Source of the DNA: CAVUDO01 sp963740255
GTDB lineage: Bacteria > Actinomycetota > Actinomycetes > Mycobacteriales > Cryptosporangiaceae
Direction: 5' to 3'
DNA: 64,000 nucleotides
Assembly: GCA_963740255.1 (NCBI GenBank)
Contig: CAVUDO010000006.1
Span: 620,001 to 684,000, forward strand
Shown here: positions 49,647 to 58,564 of the stretch, in pieces
How positions within the stretch are numbered: the first letter of the stretch is position 1
How the letters are laid out: each line of letters starts with the position of its first letter
Notes under the pieces: generated by a model
Seen by the model: the letters and a program-made list of their open reading frames with translations, nothing else
The model's database searches: none
What the model was told of the DNA's origin: nothing
Position numbers and translations under genes: made by a program

Positions 49647-51014
49647 ATGGACGCGTCCGGCCGCCTGGCGCGACGGCTGGGGCTGTCCGATGCCGTCGTC
49701 GTCGGCCTGGGTGCCATGCTCGGTGCGGGTGTCTTCGTGGCGTACGCGCCCGCGGCGCGGGCAGCGGGCGGCTACGGACTGCTGGCCGGGCTGGCCCTGG
49801 CCGCGTTCGTGGCGTTCTGCAACGCGATGTCCTCGGCGCGGCTGGCGGCCCGGTATCCCGAGTCCGGTGGCACGTACGTCTACGGCCGGGAACGCCTCGG
49901 CCCGTTCGCGGGGTTCGTGGCGGGGTGGGCGTTCGTCGTCGGCAAGACGGCATCCTGCGCGGCGATGGCCTTGGCGGTCGGCGAGTACCTGGTGCCGCCC
50001 GGTGCGCCGGCGTGGTTGCCGCGGGCGGTGGCGATCGGGTCGGTCGTCGCGCTCACGGCGGTCAACGCCGCCGGCGTCGCCAAGACAGCGCGTCTCACCC
50101 GGGTCCTGGTGTTCTGCACCTTGGCCGTTCTGGCGTTCGTGGTGGTGGCGGGGCTGACCGACGAGCCGTCCTGGCAACGGATCGCCGGCGGTGGGGACAA
50201 CGGTTGGCTCGGGGTGCTCCAGGCGGGCGCACTGCTGTTCTTCGCGTTCGCTGGCTATGCCCGGATCGCCACTCTCGGCGAGGAGGTCCGTGACCCGGCG
50301 CGCACCATCCCTCGGGCCATCCCGGTGGCGCTGGGTGTGGTGCTCGCGATCTACGCGGCCGTGGCAGTGACCGCGCTGGTGGTGCTGGGCCCGCGGAGGC
50401 TGGCCGAGACCACGGCACCGCTGGCCGAGGTGGCGGCGGCGGGGGGTGTCCCGGGGGCGTCCGTGCTGGTCCGGATCGGGGCCGGGGTGGCCGTGGTCGG
50501 GGTGCTGTTGTCACTGCTGGCCGGGGTGGCCCGGACGGTGCTGGCGATGGGGCGTCGGCGCGACCTGCCCGGGGCGCTGGCGGCGGTGGCCCCTCGGCGG
50601 CAGGTGCCGCTGCGGGCCGAGCTGGCTGTCGCGGTGCTGGTCACGACCCTTGTGGCGGTGGGTGACCTGCGGACGGCCATCGGCTTCTCGAGCTTCACCG
50701 TGCTGACCTACTACGCCCTGACGAATCTCAGCGCGTTCACGCTCGGCCGTGAGGCAGCGCGCGGCGAGCGGGGTCGCGGCGCGCCGGCACGGGGGGAGCT
50801 GGCACGGGGGGAGCTGGGTCGCGGGGAGCCAGAGGCCCGGCCGCTGGTGCGCACGATCGCCGCGGTCGGCCTGGCCGGGTGCGTGCTGCTGGCGGTCAGC
50901 GTCCCGTGGCAGAGCCTGCTCGCCGGTGCCGTGGTCCTGACGGTCGGCGTGGCGGGCTGGCTGGTGGCTGCGCAGGTCAGAGCGGCTGGCGGTGCGGCGG
51001 GCCGCCGTTCATGA
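49647..51014 (+). CDS. APC-family amino acid permease
   Basis: A membrane transporter of 455 residues with 12 predicted helices. The first helix has the APC signature VVVGLGAMLGAGVFVAYAPA. Later segments include SSARLAARYPESGGTYVYGR, FFAFAGYARIATLGEEVRDP and RTIPRAIPVALGVVLAIYAA. An Arg/Gly-rich repetitive loop (about residues 375-400; GELARGELGRGE) lies between the last helices and is a low-complexity insertion. Likely cationic or general amino acid uptake; the substrate is unknown. ATG 49647 is used; GTG 49638 is open upstream. Confidence 0.92.
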   Translation: MDASGRLARRLGLSDAVVVGLGAMLGAGVFVAYAPAARAAGGYGLLAGLALAAFVAFCNAMSSARLAARYPESGGTYVYGRERLGPFAGFVAGWAFVVGKTASCAAMALAVGEYLVPPGAPAWLPRAVAIGSVVALTAVNAAGVAKTARLTRVLVFCTLAVLAFVVVAGLTDEPSWQRIAGGGDNGWLGVLQAGALLFFAFAGYARIATLGEEVRDPARTIPRAIPVALGVVLAIYAAVAVTALVVLGPRRLAETTAPLAEVAAAGGVPGASVLVRIGAGVAVVGVLLSLLAGVARTVLAMGRRRDLPGALAAVAPRRQVPLRAELAVAVLVTTLVAVGDLRTAIGFSSFTVLTYYALTNLSAFTLGREAARGERGRGAPARGELARGELGRGEPEARPLVRTIAAVGLAGCVLLAVSVPWQSLLAGAVVLTVGVAGWLVAAQVRAAGGAAGRRS

Positions 51015-51299
51015 CGCCCTGGATCTCCCAGCCCAGACCGAACCGTGACCTGTGCGGCGAGCGAGGCGGTCGGGCGTGCGGAGGCCTTCTCGGTCGCGGT
51101 GAAAGCCCTTCCGGTTGCGCGGAGTGGGGACGGTTCCGCGTCCTCCGACGCTACAGTGGAGGCCGATCGCGGCAATGGCCGCGATCGGCGTGTGGGGCCG
51201 GCGAAGCGCGATCACCGTGTTCTAATGGCCTGCGAGTCCACCTGCGGGTGGCTCAGGTACGAGCACTGTCCACCACTGTCGAGAGGTTCGAGGAGCGAG
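51015..51299. other. Intergenic stretch before DUF3263 gene
   Basis: 285 bases without a supported gene; the DUF3263 frame is open through much of it but lacks homology or ribosome site there. A TTCTAAT element near 51218-51224 could be a -10 for the next gene. Confidence 0.35.
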
Positions 51300-51611
51300 A
51301 TGGACGCCACGTCCGCCATGCCGCTCGCCGAAGTGGCCGACATCGACATTGTCGACGACAGCGGCCTCGACCGCAGAGATCGGGAAATCCTCGCTTTCGA
51401 ACGTCAGTGGTGGAAGTACGCCGGCGCCAAGGAACAGGCCATCAAGGATCTGTTCGACATGTCCGCCACGCGGTACTACCAGGTGCTCAATGCCCTGATT
51501 GACCGCCAGGAGGCGCTCGCGCACGACCCGATGCTGGTCAAGCGCCTGCGTCGGCTCCGCGCCGCCCGCCAGCGCGCCCGTTCCGCCCGCCGCCTCGGCA
51601 TCCAGGCCTGA
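51300..51611 (+). CDS. DUF3263 protein
   Basis: A 103-residue protein with the DUF3263 signature: LDRRDREILAFERQWWKYAG, AKEQAIKDLFDMSATRYYQV, LNALIDRQEALAHDPMLVKR, then an Arg-rich tail. The family is actinobacterial; the order of helices (a small HTH-like bundle followed by a basic tail) suggests DNA binding, though its target is unknown. ATG 51300 lies close after GAGGAGCGAG. The GC-rich hairpin at 51636-51652 (GCGGG/CCCGC) follows the stop. Confidence 0.9.
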   Translation: MDATSAMPLAEVADIDIVDDSGLDRRDREILAFERQWWKYAGAKEQAIKDLFDMSATRYYQVLNALIDRQEALAHDPMLVKRLRRLRAARQRARSARRLGIQA

Positions 51612-51635
51612 CGGCCGGCCGCCCCGGGCGGCCAC

Positions 51636-51652
51636 GCGGGTCTGAAGCCCGC
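51636..51652 (+). terminator. Small hairpin after DUF3263 gene
   Basis: GCGGG (51636-51640) pairs with CCCGC (51648-51652) across a seven-base loop, 25 bases after the stop. Weak; no T tract. Confidence 0.3.
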
Positions 51653-51750
51653 GCTCATCGACGACATCTCGCGCACCTTCGTGTGCGACCCTGCGCCCTG
51701 CGCCCTCGTTCGCTGGCTGCGGAGGCGTCGGTGCCGGCCCGCATGCCGAG

Positions 51751-51987
51751 TTGCCCTGGCCTGAGTACAACGGCTCATCCGGTTGGCGGGTGCGCTCGGC
51801 GACGTTCCCGCTCTTCGCGGCGCTCGGCGGCATCGCCTGGGCCGGCGCGCGGCGTCAAGGCTGGGCGGCGACCTGGCTGACAGGAGCCGTGAGTGCCATG
51901 GCCGCCCACGCCGTGATCATGCTCGTCGGCTACGTCGTCGCGGTCGTCATCACCGTGCTCTTTCTCACGAGCGACTGGCAGTTCTGA
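51751..51987 (+). CDS. Small two-helix membrane protein
   Basis: Up to 78 residues with two hydrophobic segments (ATFPLFAALGGIAWAGARRQ, AHAVIMLVGYVVAVVITVLF). The only start in frame near the 5' end is TTG 51751, with no clear ribosome site, so start and even expression are uncertain. No family recognised. The C-terminal SDWQF is followed by TGA. Confidence 0.45.
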   Translation: MPWPEYNGSSGWRVRSATFPLFAALGGIAWAGARRQGWAATWLTGAVSAMAAHAVIMLVGYVVAVVITVLFLTSDWQF

Positions 51988-52055
51988 CAGTCCGGCGTTC
52001 GGGCCTCGGGTGCGGGACGACCGAGGCTCGAGAGTTCCCATGGATGATCGCTGGA

Positions 52056-54515
52056 TCAGCGGGCGTCGCGCAGGGTGGCGTAGCCGGCCAGGTGGGCGAC
52101 CTGCGCCGGGTCGAGCGACGGCCGTACCCGTTGCCGCGCGGTGTCCAGGTGTGCGGCGGTCACCTCGGCGGTGTCCATCGACTCGCGCATCGCCGCCAAC
52201 GCCGCCTCGCGCACGAGCGCGGTGCAGTCCGCCGAGGAGAAGCCGTCCAGCTCGGCCCCGAGATCGCCCAGATCCACCTCGGGTGCCAGCGGCACCCGGC
52301 GCGCCGCGGCCCGCAGGATCGATCCCCGGGCCTCGGCGTCCGGCGGCGGGACGTAGATCATCCGTTCCAACCGCCCGGGCCGCAGCAGCGCCGGGTCGAT
52401 CAGGTCCGGCCGGTTGGTCGCGCCCACTACCACGACGTTGCGCAGCGCCTCCACGCCGTCCAGCTCGGTGAGCAGCGCCGCCACCACCCGGTCGGTCGTG
52501 CCGCCGTCCGTGGACCGGCCGCGGGTCGGAGCCAGCGCGTCCACCTCGTCCAGGAAGACCAGTGTCGGCGCGGCCTCCCTGGCCCGGCGGAACAGCTCGC
52601 GCACCGCCCGCTCGCTGTCCCCGACCCACTTCGACAGCAGCTCGGCACCCTTCACCGAGAGCACGTTCGCCTGACCGGTGCCCGCGAGCGCCTTGACCAG
52701 GTAGGTCTTGCCACACCCGGGCGGCCCGTACAGCAGCACGCCGCGCGGCGGCTCGATACCCAGCCGGGAGAACGTGTCCGGATACCGCAACGGCCAGAGC
52801 ACGGCCTCGGTCAGCGACTCCTTCACCTCGGCCATGTCGCCGACCTCGTCCATCGTGACCTTGGCGACCTCGAGCGACGACTCGGACATCGACGTCGGCC
52901 GGACGACCTCCAGCGCCGCGTCGACGTCCACGCGTCCGACCAGCGGCGTCGGTGCCTCCCGCTGGCGGGACGCCGCCCGGACGCCGGCCTCCCGGACCAG
53001 CGCCGCCAGATCGGCCGCGACGTAGCCCGGGGTGCGGGCCGCGGCGTCGTCCAGCGAGACGTCCTCGGCCAGCGGCACCGACCGGGTCAGCACGACGAGC
53101 AGGTCGCGGCGGTGGCCGGCGTCGGGCAGCGGCAGCGCGATCTCGTGGTCGAGCACCCCCCGGGTGCGCAGGCCCGGGTCGACCTCCTCGGGCCGGCTGG
53201 TGGTGCACACCACCGCCACGCCGGCCGCCACGGCGTCGGCGATCGTCTGTCGCAAGACCGTTGCCAGCGGGCCGGGTCGGTCCCGGGGCGCGAGCGCCTC
53301 CACGTCCGAGAGCAGCAGCACGGCCGGACCCCGCAGCCGGGCGCCGGCGGCGGCGTCGCGCAGCGCCGCGGCGGCGGAGTCCGTGGCGAGGGCCGCCACG
53401 CCCGGCGCCCAGAGGTGGGTCACGGCGGCGCCGGTGTCGCGGGCGACGGCCCGCACCAGCGTGGACTTGCCCGACCCGGCAGGGCCGGTGACCAGGACTC
53501 CCATCGACACGGTGGTGCTGAGCTTGTCGAGCACCTCACGGTGGTGGAAGCCCAGTTCGAGCAGCTCGGTGAGGCGGGCGACCTGTGTCTTCAGGCCGGC
53601 CAGGTCCTCCACCGGCGGCAGGTCGGCGTCGTCCTCGACCTCCACCGCTGCCGGCGCGTCGACGGGGCGAACGCCGGCCCGGGCCGGCACGCCCATCGCG
53701 TCGAGCAGCGCGGCGGTGTCGGCCGCGGACGACCGGGAGCCACCGCCGGACGACCGCGAACCGGCGCTGGACGGGCGCCGCGCGGCCGGGGACGCCGGAC
53801 CCCCCGGCAGGCCCGACCAACGGACGACGGTGTCCATGGTCACCAGCGCCGCCTGGTCAGGCTGTGCCGCGACGACGTTGAGCAGCACGGTCGTCCAGCC
53901 CAGCCCGACCGTGTTGGACAGGCTCCGCCGGGCGGTCTCCACCAGCGGCCGGTACGGGTGCGACGGCGCGACGTCCTGCGGCAGCAGCGACACGTCGTCG
54001 TCGAGGGTGACCACCTTGCCCAGCAGCGCCAGCCGCAGCATCTCCGGGGACACCACCGCGGCCACGGTGGGGTCGCCGGCCACCGTCACCGTGCGGGCGG
54101 CCTGGATCGGAGCCGGCGCCACCAGCACCGACGCGCCGTCGCGGACGCCGAGGTTGCCGAGCGTGAGGTCGTCGGCGAGCAGTAGCCCGCGAGCGTCGTG
54201 GGCGACCGCGGTCGTCCCGGCGGTGGTGCGCGGGCCGGCGGTGAGCAGCACGGGATCGCCGGCCGCGAGGTCGAGCGCCGCGAGCACCTCCGGATGCAGC
54301 CGGACCACGCCGCGCCGGGCGTCCAGTGCGGCCGGCCGCAGGCTCGCCGTGAGCGTCAGCGACGCGGTCGCCGAATCCTGCGACGACCCGGCGGACTCGC
54401 GGGACGCCCCGGCGGCGGACGCGACCGGTCGCCCCGCCCCCGGGAACGCCTGGTGACCCGGTCGCCGAGGTGGAGCCGGCCGGCCCGGGCGTGGCAACGG
54501 CGTCTGAGGGGACAC
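52056..54515 (-). CDS. CDC48/VCP-like double AAA+ ATPase with degenerate D1 Walker B
   Basis: 819 residues. The N-terminal domain (LHPEVLAALDLAAGDPVLLT, ADDLTLGNLGVRDGASVLVA) follows the double-psi-barrel CDC48 N-domain. D1 has Walker A GPAGSGKST, but Walker B is VLLLSDVEAL instead of DE, and second-region sensors are partly degenerate. D2 is canonical: GDMAEVKESLTEAVLWPLRY, Walker A YGPPGCGKTY, Walker B TLVFLDEVDAL, ATNRPDLIDPALLRPGRLER with arginine finger. The C-terminal part (FSSADCTALVREAALAAMRE) is the usual helical lid. Similar actinobacterial proteins (for example Rv0435c) exist; the substrate is unknown. A Ser/Arg-rich insert joins N and D1. Confidence 0.9.
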   Translation of the reverse strand: MSPQTPLPRPGRPAPPRRPGHQAFPGAGRPVASAAGASRESAGSSQDSATASLTLTASLRPAALDARRGVVRLHPEVLAALDLAAGDPVLLTAGPRTTAGTTAVAHDARGLLLADDLTLGNLGVRDGASVLVAPAPIQAARTVTVAGDPTVAAVVSPEMLRLALLGKVVTLDDDVSLLPQDVAPSHPYRPLVETARRSLSNTVGLGWTTVLLNVVAAQPDQAALVTMDTVVRWSGLPGGPASPAARRPSSAGSRSSGGGSRSSAADTAALLDAMGVPARAGVRPVDAPAAVEVEDDADLPPVEDLAGLKTQVARLTELLELGFHHREVLDKLSTTVSMGVLVTGPAGSGKSTLVRAVARDTGAAVTHLWAPGVAALATDSAAAALRDAAAGARLRGPAVLLLSDVEALAPRDRPGPLATVLRQTIADAVAAGVAVVCTTSRPEEVDPGLRTRGVLDHEIALPLPDAGHRRDLLVVLTRSVPLAEDVSLDDAAARTPGYVAADLAALVREAGVRAASRQREAPTPLVGRVDVDAALEVVRPTSMSESSLEVAKVTMDEVGDMAEVKESLTEAVLWPLRYPDTFSRLGIEPPRGVLLYGPPGCGKTYLVKALAGTGQANVLSVKGAELLSKWVGDSERAVRELFRRAREAAPTLVFLDEVDALAPTRGRSTDGGTTDRVVAALLTELDGVEALRNVVVVGATNRPDLIDPALLRPGRLERMIYVPPPDAEARGSILRAAARRVPLAPEVDLGDLGAELDGFSSADCTALVREAALAAMRESMDTAEVTAAHLDTARQRVRPSLDPAQVAHLAGYATLRDAR

Positions 54516-54622
54516 GGGGGCGAGAGGTCACGCCCGCGAGCCTATGCGCCGGTGCCGCGCGGAAGCTGGCAACGGGCTGAGACCCGGGGGCCGGCGGGGG
54601 GCGGCCGGCCTATCGTGAGGCC

Positions 54623-57454
54623 GTGACCTCCACCCCGGCGCCGGACGGGCTGCCCACCACCACCCGACGCCGCGGGATGCCCGGCCCGGCCCGACGCGGC
54701 TGGCGGAAGGCCTTCACCCGCCGCCGGCTGGTCGCCACCGCGGTGATCCTCGCCCTGACCGGCGGCCTGGTCACCTGGATCGCCTGGCCGGACGGCCAGC
54801 CGGTGCGCACCGAGGCGGCGTTCGTCACGGTGAACTCCGGCCCCGGCCGGAACGAGCCGATCCGGCTGGACACGACTCTCTTCGTGCCCGACAGCGCCAC
54901 CGGCGACGCGCCCGCCCCGGCCGTCCTGCTCGCACACGGGTTCGGCGGCAGCAAGGCGGCCGTCGCCGCCGACGCCCGGCAGCTGGCCCAGCAGGGGTAC
55001 GTGGTGCTCACCTGGAGCGCCCGGGGCTTCGGCCGCTCCGCGGGCCAGATCAGCCTCGACCACCCCGACTACGAGGTGAACGACGCCCGCGGCCTGGTCG
55101 ACCTGCTCGCCCGGCGCCCGGACGTCCAGAAGGACGCCGCCGGCGACCCCCGGCTGGGCGTGGTCGGCGGCTCGTACGGCGGCGGCCTGGCCCTGCTGCT
55201 CGCCGGCCACGACCAGCGGGTCGACGCGATCGTCCCGCAGATCACCTGGCACGACCTGGCCGGCTCGTTCTTCCCCGAGGCGCGCGGCGGCGGCCCGGAG
55301 CAGGGCGTGTTCAAGAAGGTGTGGGCCGGGCTCTTCTTCGGCAGCGGCAGCGGCCTCGACGTGGCCTCGCTGCTCGGGCCGGGCCCGTCGAACCGGGGCG
55401 GGACGAGCGCCGAGCAGGCCCAGTGCGGCCGGTTCCGCGCCGATGTGTGCAGGGCCTACCTCGAGGTGGCCACCACCGGCCGGGCGTCGGCGGAATCCGT
55501 AGCGCTGCTCCGCCGGTCCAGCCCCGCCACGGTGCTCGGGAACATCAAGGCCCCCACCCTGCTCGTCCAGGGGCAGGGCGACACGCTGTTCCCGCTGGCC
55601 GAGGCGGAGGCGAACGCCCGCGGTATCGCCGCTGCCGGCACCCCGGTGCGGGTGGCCTGGTACTCCGGCGGGCACGACGGCGCCGGCTCGGACAGCGACA
55701 CCGACCGGGTGAAGTTCCTGACCCTGCAGTGGCTCGACCACTACCTGGCCGGCACAGGTCCCACCCCGTCGACGAGCTTCACGTTCAGCACCTCCGGCGG
55801 CGTCAGCGTCCGCAGCAGCCGGCCGACGACGCTCACCTACGCCACCGACCGCTACCCGGGGTTGACGGGCGACACCAGCCCGGTCCGGATCGCGGTCGAC
55901 GGGCCGCCCCAGCCGGTGGCCAACCCGCCCGACGGCACACCGTCCGCGCTCTCCTCGCTGCCCGGCGTCAGTGGGCTGACCTCGCTGGTCGGCGGGGTGT
56001 CCCTCGACGTCCCCGGGCAGTTCGCCGCCTTCCAGAGTCCGGCGCTGGACGAGCCGCTGACCGTGGTGGGCGCGCCGTCACTGTCGATCCGGGCCGCGTC
56101 GCCGACCGGTGAGGCGGTGCTGTTCGTCAAGCTCTACGACGTCAACTCCGACGGTCGGCCGACGCTGCCGTCCGGCCTGGTGGCCCCGGTCCGGCTGACC
56201 GGGCTGCCGGCCACCCTGGCCGAGGCCCGCCCGGTCACCGTCACGCTGCCCGCGCTGGCGTACCGGTTCGAGGCCGGTCACCGGCTGCGCGTGGTGGTGG
56301 CCAGCTCCGACCAGGCGTTCGCGACGCCGGTCCAGCCGACGGTGTACCAGGTCGCGCTCGGCGGCGGCGGGGTGACCGTGCCGCGGGTGGCCGACGCGAC
56401 GCCGGTGGTCGGCGCGTCGGGGATCTGGCCGTGGGTGCTGGCCGGTCTGCTGGGCACGGTGGCGCTCGGTGCGCTGACCACGGTCGCGGTGGTCCGGTGG
56501 CGGCGGCGCCGGACGGACGTCGCGGTCGAGTCGGCGTCGGCCGGGACCCCGCTGGTGATCCGCGACCTGCGCAAGGCGTACGGCGACGGGTACCTGGCCG
56601 TCCACGACCTGTCGTTCCGGGTGGAGCCCGGCCAGGTGGTCGGACTGCTCGGCCCGAACGGGGCCGGCAAGACGACCAGCCTGCGGATGCTGATGGGGCT
56701 GATCCGGCCGAGCGGCGGGGAGATCCTCGTCTTCGGCCACCGGGTCGGCCCCGGCGCGCCGGTGCTGTCCCGGCTCGGCGCGTTCGTGGAGGGCACCGGG
56801 TTCCTGCCGCACGTGTCGGGTCTGTCGAACCTGCGCCGGTACTGGCAGGCCACCGGCCGGCCGGCCGGCGACGCCCGGATCGAGGAGGCGCTGGAGATCG
56901 CCGGGCTCGGCGAGGCCGTCCACCGGCTGGTCAAGACCTACAGCCAGGGCATGCGTCAGCGCCTCGCCATCGCCCAGGCCATGCTGGGGCTGCCCGACCT
57001 GCTGGTGCTGGACGAGCCGACCAACGGCCTCGACCCGCCGCAGATGGCCGAGATGCGCCAGGTGCTGCGCCGCTACGCCGTGGACGGACGGGCCGTGCTC
57101 GTCTCCAGCCATCTGCTGGCCGAGGTCGAGCAGACCTGCACACACGTGGTCGTCATGCACAAGGGAGCGCTGGTCGCCGCCGGGCCGGTCGAGGAGATCG
57201 TCGGCGAGAGCGCCTCGGTGCTGATCGAGGTCACCGCCGGCACCGACGTCCCGGCCGCGGCGACCGTGCTCCGCGGCCTCGCCGGGGTGACCACCGTGAG
57301 CCCGAACGGGCGCGGAGTCGTGGTCGACCTCGACGGTGTGGAGCGCAGCGAAGTGGTGCGGACGCTGGTCGGCGCCGGGATCGGCGTCGAACGGATCGCG
57401 CCGCGCCGACGCCTGGAGGACGTGTTCCTGGCGATGGTGGGGGAGGACCAGTGA
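54623..57454 (+). CDS. Fusion of an S15-type alpha/beta hydrolase and an ABC transporter ATPase
   Basis: 943 residues. A signal anchor (LVATAVILALTGGLVTWIAW) leads to a CocE/Xaa-Pro peptidase-like hydrolase: PAVLLAHGFGGSKAAVAADA, nucleophile LGVVGGSYGGGLALLLAGHD, and the His segment YSGGHDGAGSDSD. A jellyroll domain like those of S15 peptidases follows (FVKLYDVNSDGRPTLPSGLV). A second transmembrane helix (WVLAGLLGTVALGALTTVAV) leads into a cytoplasmic ABC ATPase with Walker A GLLGPNGAGKTTSLR, signature KTYSQGMRQRLAIAQ and Walker B LLVLDEPTNGLD. The partner permease gene overlaps by four bases (GTGA at 57451). The hydrolase thus faces outside and the ATPase inside. Fusions of this kind occur in actinomycetes; the exported substrate is unknown. 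Confidence 0.9.
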   Translation: MTSTPAPDGLPTTTRRRGMPGPARRGWRKAFTRRRLVATAVILALTGGLVTWIAWPDGQPVRTEAAFVTVNSGPGRNEPIRLDTTLFVPDSATGDAPAPAVLLAHGFGGSKAAVAADARQLAQQGYVVLTWSARGFGRSAGQISLDHPDYEVNDARGLVDLLARRPDVQKDAAGDPRLGVVGGSYGGGLALLLAGHDQRVDAIVPQITWHDLAGSFFPEARGGGPEQGVFKKVWAGLFFGSGSGLDVASLLGPGPSNRGGTSAEQAQCGRFRADVCRAYLEVATTGRASAESVALLRRSSPATVLGNIKAPTLLVQGQGDTLFPLAEAEANARGIAAAGTPVRVAWYSGGHDGAGSDSDTDRVKFLTLQWLDHYLAGTGPTPSTSFTFSTSGGVSVRSSRPTTLTYATDRYPGLTGDTSPVRIAVDGPPQPVANPPDGTPSALSSLPGVSGLTSLVGGVSLDVPGQFAAFQSPALDEPLTVVGAPSLSIRAASPTGEAVLFVKLYDVNSDGRPTLPSGLVAPVRLTGLPATLAEARPVTVTLPALAYRFEAGHRLRVVVASSDQAFATPVQPTVYQVALGGGGVTVPRVADATPVVGASGIWPWVLAGLLGTVALGALTTVAVVRWRRRRTDVAVESASAGTPLVIRDLRKAYGDGYLAVHDLSFRVEPGQVVGLLGPNGAGKTTSLRMLMGLIRPSGGEILVFGHRVGPGAPVLSRLGAFVEGTGFLPHVSGLSNLRRYWQATGRPAGDARIEEALEIAGLGEAVHRLVKTYSQGMRQRLAIAQAMLGLPDLLVLDEPTNGLDPPQMAEMRQVLRRYAVDGRAVLVSSHLLAEVEQTCTHVVVMHKGALVAAGPVEEIVGESASVLIEVTAGTDVPAAATVLRGLAGVTTVSPNGRGVVVDLDGVERSEVVRTLVGAGIGVERIAPRRRLEDVFLAMVGEDQ

Positions 57455-58416
57455 GCGGGCGGGGCGAGGGCTTCAGTCAGCGCAGCAGTGAGCGAGGCGA
57501 GGGTGCCGTGAGCGCGGTGACCGAAGACGGCGCCGCTGGCGTCGGCAGGGACGACCGGGCCGCCGGCGTCGGGGTGGCGCCCGGGTACCGGCCGGGGCGG
57601 ACGCTCTCGTTCCGGGCCGAGTTCGGCCGGCAGCTCACCCGGCGCCGCACCCAGCTGGCGCTCGGGTTCCTGGTGGTCCTGCCGCTGATCCTGGTCGGGG
57701 CGTTCCTGATCGGGGTCCCGGACGACCCGGACACCTCCACCCGGGGCACCAGCCTGGCCGACGTGGCCACCGCGTCGGCGGCCAACTTCACCCTCTTCAC
57801 GCTGTTCGTCTCGGCCGGCTTCCTGCTGATCGTGGTGGTGGCGCTGTTCTGCGGAGACGCCGTGGCCAGCGAGGCGAGCTGGGGGAGCCTGCGGTACCTG
57901 CTCGCGATTCCGGTGCCCCGGGCCCGGCTGCTCCGGCAGAAGTTCCTGGTGGGCCTCGCCTACAGCGGGTTCGCGCTGGTGCTGCTGCCCACCGTGGCGA
58001 TGATCGCGGGCACGCTGGCGTTCGGCTGGGGGCCGCTGCAGACCCAGATCGGGGAGCAGATCCCGGCGGGCGAGGCGGTGCTGCGGATCGCGATGGTGGT
58101 CGGCTTCATCGGCGTCACCATGCTCACCGTCGCGTCGCTGGCCTTCCTGCTCTCGGTGCTCACCGACGCCCCGCTCGGCGCGGTCGGCGGCGCGGTGCTG
58201 CTGTGGATCCTCTCCAACATCCTGGAGGCGGTGGAGGCGCTCGGCGACCTACGGTCCGTGCTGCCCACCCAGTACGCCAGCGCGTGGCTGTCGCTGCTGT
58301 CCTCGCCGATCCAGACCGAGGACATGGTCAAGGGCGCCATCTCGGCGGTGGCCTACTCCACGGTCTTCCTCGCGATCGCGTTCTGGCGGTTCACCCGCAA
58401 GGACGTGGTCAGCTAG
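57451..58416 (+). CDS. ABC transporter permease (ABC2-type)
   Basis: A 321-residue permease with six predicted helices: LALGFLVVLPLILVGAFLIG, FTLFTLFVSAGFLLIVVVAL, SGFALVLLPTVAMIAGTLAF, LRIAMVVGFIGVTMLTVASL, AVGGAVLLWILSNILEAVEA, AVAYSTVFLAIAFWRFTRKD. The typical ABC2 segment SEASWGSLRYLLAIPVPRAR lies between helices 2 and 3. A charged N-terminus of about 45 residues precedes. GTG 57451 overlaps the stop of the hydrolase-ABC fusion gene, so the two form one exporter operon. Confidence 0.92.
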   Translation: MSGRGEGFSQRSSERGEGAVSAVTEDGAAGVGRDDRAAGVGVAPGYRPGRTLSFRAEFGRQLTRRRTQLALGFLVVLPLILVGAFLIGVPDDPDTSTRGTSLADVATASAANFTLFTLFVSAGFLLIVVVALFCGDAVASEASWGSLRYLLAIPVPRARLLRQKFLVGLAYSGFALVLLPTVAMIAGTLAFGWGPLQTQIGEQIPAGEAVLRIAMVVGFIGVTMLTVASLAFLLSVLTDAPLGAVGGAVLLWILSNILEAVEALGDLRSVLPTQYASAWLSLLSSPIQTEDMVKGAISAVAYSTVFLAIAFWRFTRKDVVS

Positions 58417-58564
58417 CGCCGCCACGCCGACGGGTCGCTGGCCCGGCGCCGTGCGACGTCGGCCGCGGTGCTGGGCCGCTGCGTACCCGACGGGGTGACG
58501 GCCGGCTGGCGACGCAGTGTCACCATGGTGCCCTGACCCGGTCCGACCCAGGAGGTTCGTACAG

